From Chloroflexota bacterium (GTDB lineage: Bacteria > Chloroflexota > Dehalococcoidia > Lucifugimonadales > JACPQL01), in NCBI GenBank assembly GCA_016190445.1, contig JACPQL010000005.1, positions 30,733 to 94,732 on the forward strand: DNA of 64,000 bases. The letters are read 5' to 3'. The notes beneath the pieces were generated by a model, which saw nothing but the letters and a program-made list of their open reading frames with translations, did not search any database and had not been told where the DNA came from. Positions 36,977-44,887 of the stretch are shown piece after piece. Each line of letters starts with the position of its first letter. Position 1 is the first letter of the stretch. A program made the translations under genes and the position numbers.

Positions 36977-37972
36977 TTGGCACCAGCAAAAAGCACCAGC
37001 CTGGTGGCAGGAGTTGACCTGGGGGGCACCAAAGTAAGGGCCGCCGTGATCACCACCGACGGCAAGGTGTTGGGCGACTCTGTGCTCCCCACGCCGGCCC
37101 AGAACGGGCCGGAGGCCGTCGTCCAGACCATTGCCGACGCGGTGCGCGAGTCATGCCAGCGGGCATGGACCGTCCCTGCCGCGCTGGAGGCCATTGGGCT
37201 GGCCGCCGCCGGCCTGTGCGACCAGAAGCGAGGGGTGGTGGTCTACTCCCCAAACCTGCCCGGCTGGGATAACTTCCCGGTGTCTGAACGGCTCTTCCGC
37301 AGGCTAGAGCGCCCCACGTTCCTCGACAACGACGTCAACCTGGCTGCGCTGGCGGAGCAGAGGTTCGGCGCCGCCAGGGGGCACCGCAACGTGGTGTACA
37401 TAGCCATTGGCACAGGCATCGGCGGCGCAATCATCATCAACGGCGAGCTGCACCGTGGTGAGACCGGCATAGCCGCCGAGGTGGGCCACATGACCGTGGC
37501 ACCAGATGGCCCCCCGTGCGCCTGCGCCAACAGGGGCTGCCTGGAGGCACTCTCCTCCGGCAGCGCCCTCGCCCGCGAGGCGCGGCTGCTCCTACAGCGC
37601 GGTGTAGCATCGTCTCTGGCGGAGCTGGCGCGAGGGGAGGACTACACCGCCATCACCTCCGAGGCGATATTCGCCGCACTGGCCCAGAGCGATGCCCTTG
37701 CCCGGGAGGTGGCAGAGCAGGGGACCTACTACCTTGGCACGGGGCTGGCGAGCCTGGTGAACATCTTCAATCCCGGCCTTCTGATAGTGGGCGGCGGCCT
37801 GGCTGACCAGTGGGAGGACTACATAGCTCCGGCCCTGCGGGTCATGGAGCAGCGCGTCCTGCCAGGCATGGCGCGGAGTCTCTCCGTGGTGCCGCCCGCC
37901 CTGGGCAGCGAGGCCGGCGTCCAGGGTGCAGCCGCGTATGCGAGGGAAAGACTGATGGCGAAAAGCCGCTGA
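36977..37972 (+). CDS. ROK family sugar kinase (glucokinase-like)
   Basis: 331 aa. The start is TTG 36977, preceded by GGAGGAAAACGA; the ATG at 36963 is in another frame. It has the ATP motif AGVDLGGTKVRAAVI, the sugar-binding FLDNDVNLAALAEQRFG, IGTGIGGAIIINGELHRG, EVGHMTV and the zinc motif CACANRGCLEALSSG (CxCGxxGC type), followed by NPGLLIVGGGL. This identifies a ROK kinase, most likely glucokinase or an N-acyl-hexosamine kinase; sequence reading does not separate them. No DNA-binding domain is present, so it is not a ROK repressor. Confidence 0.9.
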   Translation: MAPAKSTSLVAGVDLGGTKVRAAVITTDGKVLGDSVLPTPAQNGPEAVVQTIADAVRESCQRAWTVPAALEAIGLAAAGLCDQKRGVVVYSPNLPGWDNFPVSERLFRRLERPTFLDNDVNLAALAEQRFGAARGHRNVVYIAIGTGIGGAIIINGELHRGETGIAAEVGHMTVAPDGPPCACANRGCLEALSSGSALAREARLLLQRGVASSLAELARGEDYTAITSEAIFAALAQSDALAREVAEQGTYYLGTGLASLVNIFNPGLLIVGGGLADQWEDYIAPALRVMEQRVLPGMARSLSVVPPALGSEAGVQGAAAYARERLMAKSR

Positions 37973-37978
37973 CCCCGG

Positions 37979-38042
37979 GCTCACCCTTCGACGGGTCCGA
38001 CTCCGTCGTGACTCCGATGAAGTCGGAGCTCAGGGTGAGCGG
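37979..38042. repeat. Inverted-repeat element (CTCACCCTTCGAC...CAGGGTGAG)
   Basis: Imperfect inverted repeat with CTCACCCT/AGGGTGAG ends and an inner GTCCGACT/AGTCGGA pair, directly after the ROK kinase stop. It resembles the elements at 40687-40752 and 46231-46303 and looks like a dispersed REP-type sequence that may also end transcription. Confidence 0.6.
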
Positions 38043-38068
38043 AGTCCGCGCCTGCTGGCGGTGAGTTT

Positions 38069-38142
38069 GTAGGGTGGGTGTAGCGCAGCGGAACCCACCA
38101 TCAAAACACATTCCAGCCGGAAGGTGGGGATCACCACCCTAC
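38069..38142. repeat. Inverted-repeat element with GTAGGGTGG/CCACCCTAC ends
   Basis: A 74-bp segment with perfect 9-bp terminal inverted repeats and an inner GGTGGG...CCCACC pair. It is of the widespread GTAGGGTGGGT...repeat type found between genes. No coding capacity. Confidence 0.55.
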
Positions 38143-38192
38143 CGTGGGCCGCGTGTAGTCAATGCAGTCGAGGTGATTCCACAAACGAAAGA

Positions 38193-38214
38193 GGCCGGGG
38201 CGATTGCCCCGGCC
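38193..38214 (-). terminator. Intrinsic terminator of the HYR-domain gene
   Basis: On the minus strand: GGCCGGGGC, AATC loop, GCCCCGGCC, then TCTTTCGTTT. A 9-bp GC stem with a T-rich tail, just past the stop at 38237. Confidence 0.8.
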
Positions 38215-38236
38215 CTTTCCATACCCTTAGCTTAGT

Positions 38237-39457
38237 TTACTTCACCACAAACTGTACGGTGTGGCCTACGGGGTCACCGGAGACAGTCAGGTCTACCTGG
38301 TAAGTGCCGGATGTGAGGCCCTTGGTGCTGAGGTTGTATATGTAGCCACCCAGGGTCGCGTCATAGCGGAAGTTGCTCTCCGGGTTCGCCTTGCCCGAGT
38401 CCACGGCATCTGAAGTGGTGCTATCCGAGACCTTGGTCACCGAAGCCGCGTTGACAGTGACGCCAGCAGACGAGACGTTAGCGCCGCTGTTGTCGCACAG
38501 TTGGAGCTTGATCGGGATAGTGCTGCCGGACTTGACGGCCTTCGTCTGGTCGTAGAGGGCACAGACACCGTAGGTGACCGAGTAGCTGTTGGAGTCTGAG
38601 CCTGCGTTTCCAGAGAAGTCCGTCGCCGTGACCGTCACCGTATGCAGACCTACCGCGGTGGAGTACCCGCTCACCACGACCGCAGGGCTGGGATCAACAG
38701 CGTCACTTACCGTGTAAGCCAGCACAGGGACAGCGCCCAGCACATAGGAGCCGCTGTCAGCAGGCGCGGTGATGGTCACCACCGGCGGCGTCGTGTCCTC
38801 CACCGTCACGGTGAAGGACCCGGTGTCGGTGAGTCCGCCAGAGTCGGTAGCCGTGCAACTCACCGCGGTGCTGCCCAGAGCAAAGGTGGTCCCTGAGGAA
38901 GGAGTGCAGACGGGAGCCAGCGGCCCATCCTCGGCGTCAACGGCTGTAGCGACAAAGGCCACTACCGCACCGCCAGGCCCCGTGGCCTCAGCGGTGATAT
39001 CGGCGGGCACCGTCACCACCGGCGGCGTGTTAGCTGGGGCCAACACGTGCAAGGTGAAGGCCGCGGGGCCGGTACTGTAGGTGCCGGGCCCTGCATCGCT
39101 CACGCTCACAGTAATCGAGTAGTCACCTGCGGCGCTCGCAGTGAAGGTGACTGACTGGAAGACGCCGCAGGTCGTGAACACCAGGGACGAGGGAGCAGGC
39201 GTCACCCCGGCGGGCGCGCTGATGGTGACCGTGGCCGCCGAGCCATCGCTGGCATTACACCCACTTTGCCCGTCGCCACCAGTGCCCGTGATCTTATATC
39301 CGACACTTGTAGAACCGCCGACAGTGAAAGTGTCACTTCCGGGGTTCGCGGCAACGTTGTTGTTGACGTTGTCGGCCAGGGCCACCGAGGCCAGCGCCAG
39401 GAGCGCCACCACGGCTGCCACCACCACCCCCCATACCCCCGCCTTTGGTATCCTCAC
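38237..39457 (-). CDS. Secreted protein with HYR and Ig-like domains
   Basis: 406 aa from GTG 39457, chosen because GAAAGGAAGGCTGAAC precedes it; the product then begins MRIPKAGVWGVVVAAVVALL, a clean signal peptide ending near SVALA. The mature part has an Ig-like beta domain (Cys pair at SGCNASDG and FTTCGVF), a HYR domain (TPPVVTVPADITAEATGPGG and DAEDGPLAPVC), another Ig-like repeat (TPPVVTITAPADSGSY) and a C-terminal PxKF-type domain (SGSTIPIKLQLCDNSG). The role is probably extracellular adhesion or matrix binding. It has no visible membrane anchor and is followed by a clear terminator. A weak TTGATT-18-TAAACT promoter candidate lies at about 39615-39645. Confidence 0.85.
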   Translation of the reverse strand: MRIPKAGVWGVVVAAVVALLALASVALADNVNNNVAANPGSDTFTVGGSTSVGYKITGTGGDGQSGCNASDGSAATVTISAPAGVTPAPSSLVFTTCGVFQSVTFTASAAGDYSITVSVSDAGPGTYSTGPAAFTLHVLAPANTPPVVTVPADITAEATGPGGAVVAFVATAVDAEDGPLAPVCTPSSGTTFALGSTAVSCTATDSGGLTDTGSFTVTVEDTTPPVVTITAPADSGSYVLGAVPVLAYTVSDAVDPSPAVVVSGYSTAVGLHTVTVTATDFSGNAGSDSNSYSVTYGVCALYDQTKAVKSGSTIPIKLQLCDNSGANVSSAGVTVNAASVTKVSDSTTSDAVDSGKANPESNFRYDATLGGYIYNLSTKGLTSGTYQVDLTVSGDPVGHTVQFVVK

Positions 39458-39911
39458 GTTCAGCCTTCCTTTCGCCTCACACAGTCCCGAGTGCAAAACC
39501 CGGACTCGTCCTTGCCATCTTCCATTCAGGGCGGACCCAGACACCATGCCAGCTCCGTGTCTGCCTTTTCACCGCCTGTCCACACGGTCCTCCCGGCCTC
39601 AAAACAGATGCAAGTTTATGCATCCGTTGCACATGAAATCAAGCGGGTTCTGACCTATCCAGACCTCCCATCTTTTATGGAGTTTTTATGGCATCTAAAC
39701 CTGGCCCATGCTTGGCCACCGGGCTTCGCGCATCTACAGGCACCAGCGGGAGCTCACCAGAAGGGGTGACCCCTTCCGTCACCCCCGTTTCACCCGCCGT
39801 TCACCCACACGCGGGATGGGAGGTTTAGTGAGGTGGTGGTAGGTTGGTGGTGTGGAGACCAGCCGAGGGCTGTGCCTGACGAGCCCCTCAGACTCCACGG
39901 AGGTGGACGAC
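39458..39911. other. 454-bp intergenic region with possible promoter
   Basis: Located between the divergent HYR-protein gene and the small HTH gene. It holds a palindrome GATGCAAGTTTATGCATC and a weak minus-strand promoter candidate (TTGATT-18-TAAACT) that would drive the HYR gene. The GGAGG of the HTH gene starts at about 39899. I see no RNA gene or repeat. Confidence 0.35.
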
Positions 39912-40112
39912 ATGGTGACCTTGCGGAACGGCGCGGCAGCAGGGGAACTGCTTACAGTAGCCCAGGTGGCCGCGCTGCTGAACGTGCACCCCAACACGGT
40001 AAGGCGCTGGGCCGAGATCGGCGTGCTACGAGCGTGCCGCATCGGGCCGCGGCGAGACCGGAGGTTCTACCGGTCAGAGGTGGAGCATCTTCTAGAGGCC
40101 AGGCCCCGATAG
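39912..40112 (+). CDS. Excisionase/MerR-type HTH DNA-binding protein
   Basis: 66 aa from ATG 39912, preceded by GGAGGTGGACGAC. The core LLTVAQVAALLNVHPNTVRRWAEIGVLRACR is the winged-helix HTH_17 motif of excisionase-family and BldC-like regulators, followed by GPRRDRRFYRSEVEHLLEA, the wing and last helix. It is a lone small regulator with no integrase or phage genes near it, so a transcriptional role is more likely than excision. The target is unknown. Confidence 0.82.
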   Translation: MVTLRNGAAAGELLTVAQVAALLNVHPNTVRRWAEIGVLRACRIGPRRDRRFYRSEVEHLLEARPR

Positions 40113-40261
40113 ATGGGGCCCTTGAGCCTGGGTGAGGCGACGGCGGTGTGGGGCGCAGCTCGCACAAGGGCTGGAGGCGACGGACTAGCCTGCCGGGTCT
40201 CGCCTCGCCCTAGCAGCAGTGCCGCCGACTCTCCATCAAGCATCCTACGCGTCGGACATGC

Positions 40262-40267
40262 TACAAT
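40262..40267 (+). promoter_or_regulatory. Candidate -10 (TACAAT) giving a near-leaderless mRNA
   Basis: TGCTACAAT (extended -10) lies 17 bp before the ATG of the winged-helix gene at 40285, which has no Shine-Dalgarno sequence. The transcript would start only about 10 nt before the ATG. Confidence 0.4.
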
Positions 40268-40284
40268 GACAAAGCATTTGGCCC

Positions 40285-40617
40285 ATGACCAAGAACGACC
40301 GCTCTTCAGCTAGCCGCCGTCGGCGAACGCACGGCTGGACTTTTCTCACCAGCCACGCGGTGGTGTTCCTTCATGTGACAGGCCATCCCAGTGACACCAT
40401 TCAAGAGATCTCTGAGCACCTTGGCTTGGCGACTCGAACCGTCGCCGGTGTTCTGACAGACCTACGGCGCGAGGGATACGTCAGGGCAACCAGAAAGGGA
40501 CGCCAAAACGTCTACGACATCAATCCTGAGATGCCAATGCGGCACCCCTCTCAGATGGACCACAAGGTCGCCGACTTCTTCTCTCTGTTCAACAAGGACA
40601 CAAGACGACCTGGATAG
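40285..40617 (+). CDS. Winged-helix transcriptional regulator
   Basis: 110 aa from ATG 40285. The core SDTIQEISEHLGLATRTVAGVLTDLRREGYVRATRKGRQNVYDI is a MarR/ArsR-like winged helix with recognition helix and beta wing. The N-terminus is basic (SSASRRRRTHGW). No metal or ligand motif is visible, and the C-terminal helix (KVADFFSLFN) may form the dimer. The ribosome-binding site is missing, which fits a near-leaderless message. It stands alone between repeats and a small HTH gene; the target is not known. Confidence 0.8.
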   Translation: MTKNDRSSASRRRRTHGWTFLTSHAVVFLHVTGHPSDTIQEISEHLGLATRTVAGVLTDLRREGYVRATRKGRQNVYDINPEMPMRHPSQMDHKVADFFSLFNKDTRRPG

Positions 40618-40686
40618 CTACAGGTCACGCTGACGACCTTGCTCCCGGTTCGACCATCTCCCAACGAGCGGGGAAACCCTCTCTTC

Positions 40687-40752
40687 CCGCTCATCCTGAG
40701 CTCCGACTTCCTCGGAGTCTCGACATGGTCGGACCTGTCGAAGGATGAGCGG
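40687..40752. repeat. REP-like inverted repeat (CCGCTCATCCT...AGGATGAGCGG)
   Basis: Perfect 11-bp terminal inverted repeats enclosing GCTCCGACTTCCTCGGAG and GGTCGGACC hairpins. It lies between a + strand regulator and a minus-strand hydratase that converge here. It shares arms with 46271-46303 and is a member of a dispersed GCTCAT...ATGAGC family. Confidence 0.7.
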
Positions 40753-40781
40753 CTTGTGCCAGCCGTGCTTAACTCAGTACC

Positions 40782-41564
40782 CTAGCGCCCCTTGTACACC
40801 GGCTTCCGCTTCTCCACGAAGGCCTTGGCCGACTCCTCAAAGTCCTCGGTGAGGTTGAGCCTGAGGGCTCTCGCATAGAGTTCCGCATCTGCCACCAGCT
40901 TCAGTGGGGCAAAACGCAGCATCCGCACGCTGGAGCGCACCGCCAGGGGCGGGACCTCCATGAGGCGCTCGGCCAGCTTCTCTGCCCCCGCCACGTGCTG
41001 GCCCTTGGGCACCAGCCGGTTGACCAGCCCCATGCGATAGGCCTCCTGGGCCGAGATAGGGTCGCCGGTGAGGACCATCTCGGCGGCCACCTTGCTGGCC
41101 ATGTTAGGCCAGAGCCGGGCCCAGATGGTGGCCCCCTGGATGCCCCGCTTCAGTTCGGTGATGCCGAACTGGGCATCCTCGGCGGCCACAATGAGGTCGC
41201 ACTCCGCAGTCAGGGAGCAGGCCACGCCCAGGCAGTAGCTGTGGACCGCAGCGATGACCGGCTTCCAGTTGGCCGTTCGCCCCAGGAAGCCATCAACGCC
41301 ACCACCACGCGTCACCACCGCCGCCCTCCGCTCCTGACGAGTGGTGCCGGCGAACCGTTGCTTCACGTCGGCACCAGCGGAGAAGCACCGGCCCGCCCCG
41401 GAGATGATGGCCACCCATGCCTCGTCCTCCAGGTCGAACTCACGGAGCGCCTGAACCACCTCGCTCTCCAGAGGGTCGTTGAAGGCGTTGAGCGACTGCG
41501 GCCGGTTCAGGGTGATATAGGCTATCCGTCCCTTTACTTCGTATAGCACGTTCTCGTAGGGCAT
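40782..41564 (-). CDS. Enoyl-CoA hydratase/isomerase family protein, tandem copy B
   Basis: 260 aa from ATG 41564, preceded by GGAGGCTGGGGAG. It is a crotonase: YITLNRPQSLNAF, oxyanion-hole residues in GRCFSAGADVKQ and HSYCLGVACSL, and the two catalytic Glu positions at GITELKRGIQG and AAEMVLTGDPISAQEA. The tail KAFVEKRKPVYKGR is typical. It is strongly similar along its whole length to 41641-42420 just upstream, so the two arose by tandem duplication. Hydration of an enoyl-CoA is likely; the substrate is unknown. Confidence 0.92.
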   Translation of the reverse strand: MPYENVLYEVKGRIAYITLNRPQSLNAFNDPLESEVVQALREFDLEDEAWVAIISGAGRCFSAGADVKQRFAGTTRQERRAAVVTRGGGVDGFLGRTANWKPVIAAVHSYCLGVACSLTAECDLIVAAEDAQFGITELKRGIQGATIWARLWPNMASKVAAEMVLTGDPISAQEAYRMGLVNRLVPKGQHVAGAEKLAERLMEVPPLAVRSSVRMLRFAPLKLVADAELYARALRLNLTEDFEESAKAFVEKRKPVYKGR

Positions 41565-41640
41565 CTCCCCAGCCTCCTTCCGAACTCTGCGTCAGCGCCC
41601 TTCCATCGCAGCCTCTGGGCAAATTCTTCCGGACCGGGCC

Positions 41641-42420
41641 CTAGCGGCCCTTGTACACCGGCTTCCGCTTCTCCACGAAGGCCCTGGCCGACTCCTCAAA
41701 GTCCTCAGTCAAGTTCAGCTTGAGGGCCTGAAGGTACGTGTCCGCATCGGCCACCATTTGCAGCGGCGCGTGCCGGACTACCCGGACGCTGGAGCGCGCC
41801 GCCAGCGGGGGTACCTCCATGATGCGCTGCGCCAGCTTCTCTGCCTCGGCCAGGTGCTGGCCCTTGGGGACCAGCCGGTTCACCAGCCCCAGTCGGTAGG
41901 CCTCCTGGGCCGAGATCGGGTCGCCGGTGATGGCCATCTCAGCGGCTACCTTGCTGCCCATCGAGAGGATGGTCCTGGCCCAGATCCGGCCCCCTGGGAT
42001 GCCCCGTTTCAGCTCCGTGATGGCGAACTGGGCATCCTCAGAGGCCACTATCATGTCGCACTCCACGGCCAGCGACATGGCCACTCCCAGGCAGTAGCTG
42101 TGGACCGCAGCGATAACCGGCTTCCAGTTCAGGGTGCGTCCCAGGAAGCCCTCGATGCCCCTGCCCCGCACACTGGCGGCGGCCCTCTCCTTCCGGCTCG
42201 GAGCAGCGAACCGCTGCTTCACGTCCGCGCCAGCGGAGAAGCACCGGCCTGCCCCCGAGATGATAGCCACCCAGGCGTTATCGTCCAGGTCGAACTCATG
42301 CAGCGCCCCGAACACCTCATTCTCCAGGGGATCGTTGAAAGCGTTGAGAGACTGGGGACGGTTCAGGGTGATATAAGCTATCCGTCCCTTCACTTCGTAG
42401 AGCAGATTCTCGTAGGGCAT
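41641..42420 (-). CDS. Enoyl-CoA hydratase/isomerase family protein, tandem copy A
   Basis: 259 aa from ATG 42420 (MPYENLLYEVKGRIAYITLN), with GGAGGCAAGGAG directly before it. The track start at 42594 is rejected because a strong promoter lies inside the extension. Both catalytic Glu are present (AITELKRGIPG, AAEMAITGDPISAQEA), and the start MPYEN and end FVEKRKPVYKGR match the tandem copy 40782-41564. The 76-bp gap between the copies has no strong promoter, so they are probably cotranscribed. The differences in the middle (for example SVRGRGIEGFLGRTLNWK) may reflect different acyl chains. Confidence 0.92.
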   Translation of the reverse strand: MPYENLLYEVKGRIAYITLNRPQSLNAFNDPLENEVFGALHEFDLDDNAWVAIISGAGRCFSAGADVKQRFAAPSRKERAAASVRGRGIEGFLGRTLNWKPVIAAVHSYCLGVAMSLAVECDMIVASEDAQFAITELKRGIPGGRIWARTILSMGSKVAAEMAITGDPISAQEAYRLGLVNRLVPKGQHLAEAEKLAQRIMEVPPLAARSSVRVVRHAPLQMVADADTYLQALKLNLTEDFEESARAFVEKRKPVYKGR

Positions 42421-42472
42421 CTCCTTGCCTCCATTCGCGTATGCTTTCTTTGGCCGCCGTCTGAACGGCGCG

Positions 42473-42501
42473 AATGTAGCAGGGGGTGGCTGGCGTGTCA
42501 A
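42473..42501 (-). promoter_or_regulatory. Sigma-70 promoter of the tandem enoyl-CoA hydratases
   Basis: On the minus strand: consensus TTGACA (42496-42501), 17-bp spacer, TACATT (42473-42478). The ATG at 42420 follows after about 50 bp, which decides the start of that gene. Confidence 0.7.
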
Positions 42502-42611
42502 GCGTGCCAGCCCTCCGTTTGCAGGCGGTGGCGGGAACTTCTTGAAGGTCTCTTGCGTCCTAAGAGCAGAGGGCTGGGGGAACACCCAAGCCACAACATG
42601 GGAGGTAGATC

Positions 42612-43559
42612 ATGAGCAGAGTCATTGGCAACGGGAAGAGACGGATGCTGGCGGCGCTGGCTGTCGGCATCTCTCTAGCAGCCCTGCTGGTGGCGTGCAC
42701 CGGGGCCGTGCCCCAGGCACAGTCCGACGGCAACACCCCTGGCGGGGGCGCACCTGCTGACACCACGGGGGTGAGTCCCAGCACCGGCGAGTCGCCATCG
42801 TCTGGAGCAGGTGGTCTGGTCAGCACCGGCGGGGCACAGAATGTGGGCCAGTTCACGGCCGAGTATGCATCGGGCGTCCTGGCGGCCCCCATGATGGCCA
42901 ATGGCCAGCAACAGGGCATCTTTGTATCGGGCGACGGTACCGTGATGGCAGTGCCCGACGTGGCCATCTTGAGCCTGGGGATAGAGGCGCGGGCTGCCAC
43001 TGTGGCTGAGGCCCGCCAGCAGGCGGCAGAGGCCATGAGCAAGGTTATGGACTCTCTTAAGGCCAACGGGGTGCTCGAAAAAGACATCCGCACCAGCTAC
43101 TTCAACATCCAGCCCGAGTACCAGTGGATAGAGCCCTCCTTTGGCAAGCCCGGCAGGCAGGTCATCGTGGGCTATATGGTGAACAACCAGCTCACGGTCA
43201 AGGTCCGCGCTCTGGACAAGATAGGCGACGTCATTGACCAGGCGGCTATCGCGGGAGGCGACCTGACGCGGGTCCAGGGCATAAGCTTCACCATTGACGA
43301 CACCAAGCCTCTTGAGACGCAGGCGCGTGAGAAGGCGGTGAAGGACGCCTTGGCCAAGGCACAGCAGTTCGCCGATCTGACCGGCGCTACCCTGGGGAGG
43401 CTGGTGTACATCAGTGAGAGCGGTGGCTTTGTGACTCCCTATCCTGTAGCCAGGATGGCCCTTGAGGGGGCCAAGGCCGCCGACTTCGCCAGCACGCCCA
43501 TAAGCACTGGGGAGATGGAGGTGAGAGTCAGCGTGCAGGCGGTGTTCGCTATCGAGTAG
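42612..43559 (+). CDS. SIMPL domain (DUF541) lipoprotein
   Basis: 315 aa from ATG 42612, with GGAGGTAGATC before it. The N-terminus is a lipoprotein signal with lipobox LLVAC, then a Gly/Ser/Thr-rich linker of about 60 residues. The SIMPL domain follows: ISVSGDGTVMAVPDVAILS-type sequence (here IFVSGDGTVMAVPD), ARQQAAEAMSKVMDSLKANGV, DIRTSYFNIQPEYQW, and KDALAKAQQFADLTGATLGR. Members are surface or periplasmic proteins of unclear function, named after a mouse signalling protein. The protein should be anchored to the outside of the membrane. A strong hairpin follows the stop. Confidence 0.9.
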   Translation: MSRVIGNGKRRMLAALAVGISLAALLVACTGAVPQAQSDGNTPGGGAPADTTGVSPSTGESPSSGAGGLVSTGGAQNVGQFTAEYASGVLAAPMMANGQQQGIFVSGDGTVMAVPDVAILSLGIEARAATVAEARQQAAEAMSKVMDSLKANGVLEKDIRTSYFNIQPEYQWIEPSFGKPGRQVIVGYMVNNQLTVKVRALDKIGDVIDQAAIAGGDLTRVQGISFTIDDTKPLETQAREKAVKDALAKAQQFADLTGATLGRLVYISESGGFVTPYPVARMALEGAKAADFASTPISTGEMEVRVSVQAVFAIE

Positions 43560-43606
43560 TCGGGGTCCTGCCCCGACGTGATTCGCGTCGGGGCTTCGCG
43601 GGAGTG

Positions 43607-43635
43607 GCGGCGGGCAGAGCATGGCTGCCCGCCGC
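43607..43635 (+). terminator. Hairpin terminator after the SIMPL lipoprotein gene
   Basis: Perfect 11-bp stem GCGGCGGGCAG/CTGCCCGCCGC with a 7-nt loop followed by TTCGTGTCTCC, about 50 bp past the stop. A second hairpin GTCGGGG/CCCCGAC lies just before it at 43560-43578. Confidence 0.6.
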
Positions 43636-43723
43636 TTCGTGTCTCCAACTGGTAGTGTCGCCACCGGGCCGGACAGTGGCCTATAATGGCCAGACGACCT
43701 GCTAGTACGGAGGCCGCAAGCCC

Positions 43724-44887
43724 GTGGGGGAGATATTTCAGGGCACAAGGGTACTGGACCTGAGCTGGGGCATCGCCGGCCCCCTGGCCACGATGCTCCT
43801 GTGCGACTACGGCGCCGATGTGGTGAAGGTGGAGCCACCCGGCGGAGACCCCTTCCGCAAGCTGCCAGGCTACCTGGTCTGGTGCCGGGGCAAGCGGAGC
43901 GTGACGCTGGACCTGAAAACGGCTGGCGGCCAGGAGGTGCTGCGCCGCCTGGCTGGGAGCGCCGATTTGCTGGTGGAGAGCTTCAGCCCAGGGGTCGCCC
44001 AGCGCTTGGGGGCCGGGTTTGAAACTCTGAGGGAACGCAACCCCCGCCTGGTCTATTGCTCCATCTCCGGCTACGGGCAGGAGGGACCCTACCGGGACCT
44101 GCCGGGCTATGAGCACCTGGTGTCGGCGCGCAGCGGCGTGTACGAACAGCCCGGCTTTCGTGAGGGGCCCAGCCTGGTAGTGCTGCCCGTGGCCAGTCTG
44201 GGAGCGGCGCTCCTCGCGGTGCAGGGCATCTGTGCCGCTCTCTACGTTCGGGAGGCCACAGGCCGCGGCCAGCGAGTGGAGACCTCGCTCTACGCAGGCG
44301 CACTGGCCATGCAGTCCCAGATGGTGAAAGGGCAGGGTATCCCATCCTACCTCCAGGTCCAGGGACCCAGGACCCCCTTCGGCGCCAGCCCCTTCTACCG
44401 CCTCTACCGGTGCGCCGACGGCCAGTGGCTCCAGCTCGGCTGCATCAACGTGCGGTTCGTGCAGAAGGCCGCCGTGGCCATGGGCCTGGCCGCTGTCATT
44501 GCTGAGCCCCGCTTCGGTGATGGCCGCACCATCCCCACCGACGATGCCCGCCAGGAGCTTGTACGCATGCTCTCGGAGCGGTTCCTTGAGAGGCCAGCCT
44601 CGGAGTGGGCGTCCATCCTGGACGCCGCAGACGTCCCCTACGCGATACCCATGTCCACCGAGGAGTTCATGGACGACCCCCAGGTCCGGCACCTGGGGAT
44701 GGTGGTGGAGGTGCAGGATGCAGCGCGTGGCCTGGTGAAGCAAATGGGCCTGCCCATCCTCTTCCACGGTGCGCCGGGGAGGGTGAAGGGCCCGGCGCCT
44801 GCCGTCGGCGAGCACACCCTACAGGTGCTGGCGGAGCTGGGGTACACGCAAAAGGAGATGAGGCAGTTGGTGCCAGGGGGCGAGTGA
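43724..44887 (+). CDS. CaiB/BaiF family III CoA-transferase homologue lacking the catalytic Asp
   Basis: 387 aa from GTG 43724 (MGEIFQGTRVLDLSWGIAGP), with ACGGAGGCCGCAAGCCC before it and a TATAAT element at 43682-43687. The fold signature is intact (LLCDYGADVVKVEPPGGDPF, CRGKRSVTLDLKTAGG). In the catalytic segment LPVASLGAALLAVQGICAAL the residue 21 positions before TGRGQ is Ser instead of Asp. It overlaps the next CaiB gene (44887-46047), which has the Asp, by one base (TGATG), so equal-ratio synthesis by translational coupling is likely. I infer a heteromeric CoA-transferase with this protein as the non-catalytic subunit. Confidence 0.88.
   Translation: MGEIFQGTRVLDLSWGIAGPLATMLLCDYGADVVKVEPPGGDPFRKLPGYLVWCRGKRSVTLDLKTAGGQEVLRRLAGSADLLVESFSPGVAQRLGAGFETLRERNPRLVYCSISGYGQEGPYRDLPGYEHLVSARSGVYEQPGFREGPSLVVLPVASLGAALLAVQGICAALYVREATGRGQRVETSLYAGALAMQSQMVKGQGIPSYLQVQGPRTPFGASPFYRLYRCADGQWLQLGCINVRFVQKAAVAMGLAAVIAEPRFGDGRTIPTDDARQELVRMLSERFLERPASEWASILDAADVPYAIPMSTEEFMDDPQVRHLGMVVEVQDAARGLVKQMGLPILFHGAPGRVKGPAPAVGEHTLQVLAELGYTQKEMRQLVPGGE

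Noticed and set aside
39912-40112. Excisionase of an integrated element
   Set aside because: The HTH fold fits, but there is no integrase, attachment-site duplication or phage gene nearby, so a regulator is the simpler call.
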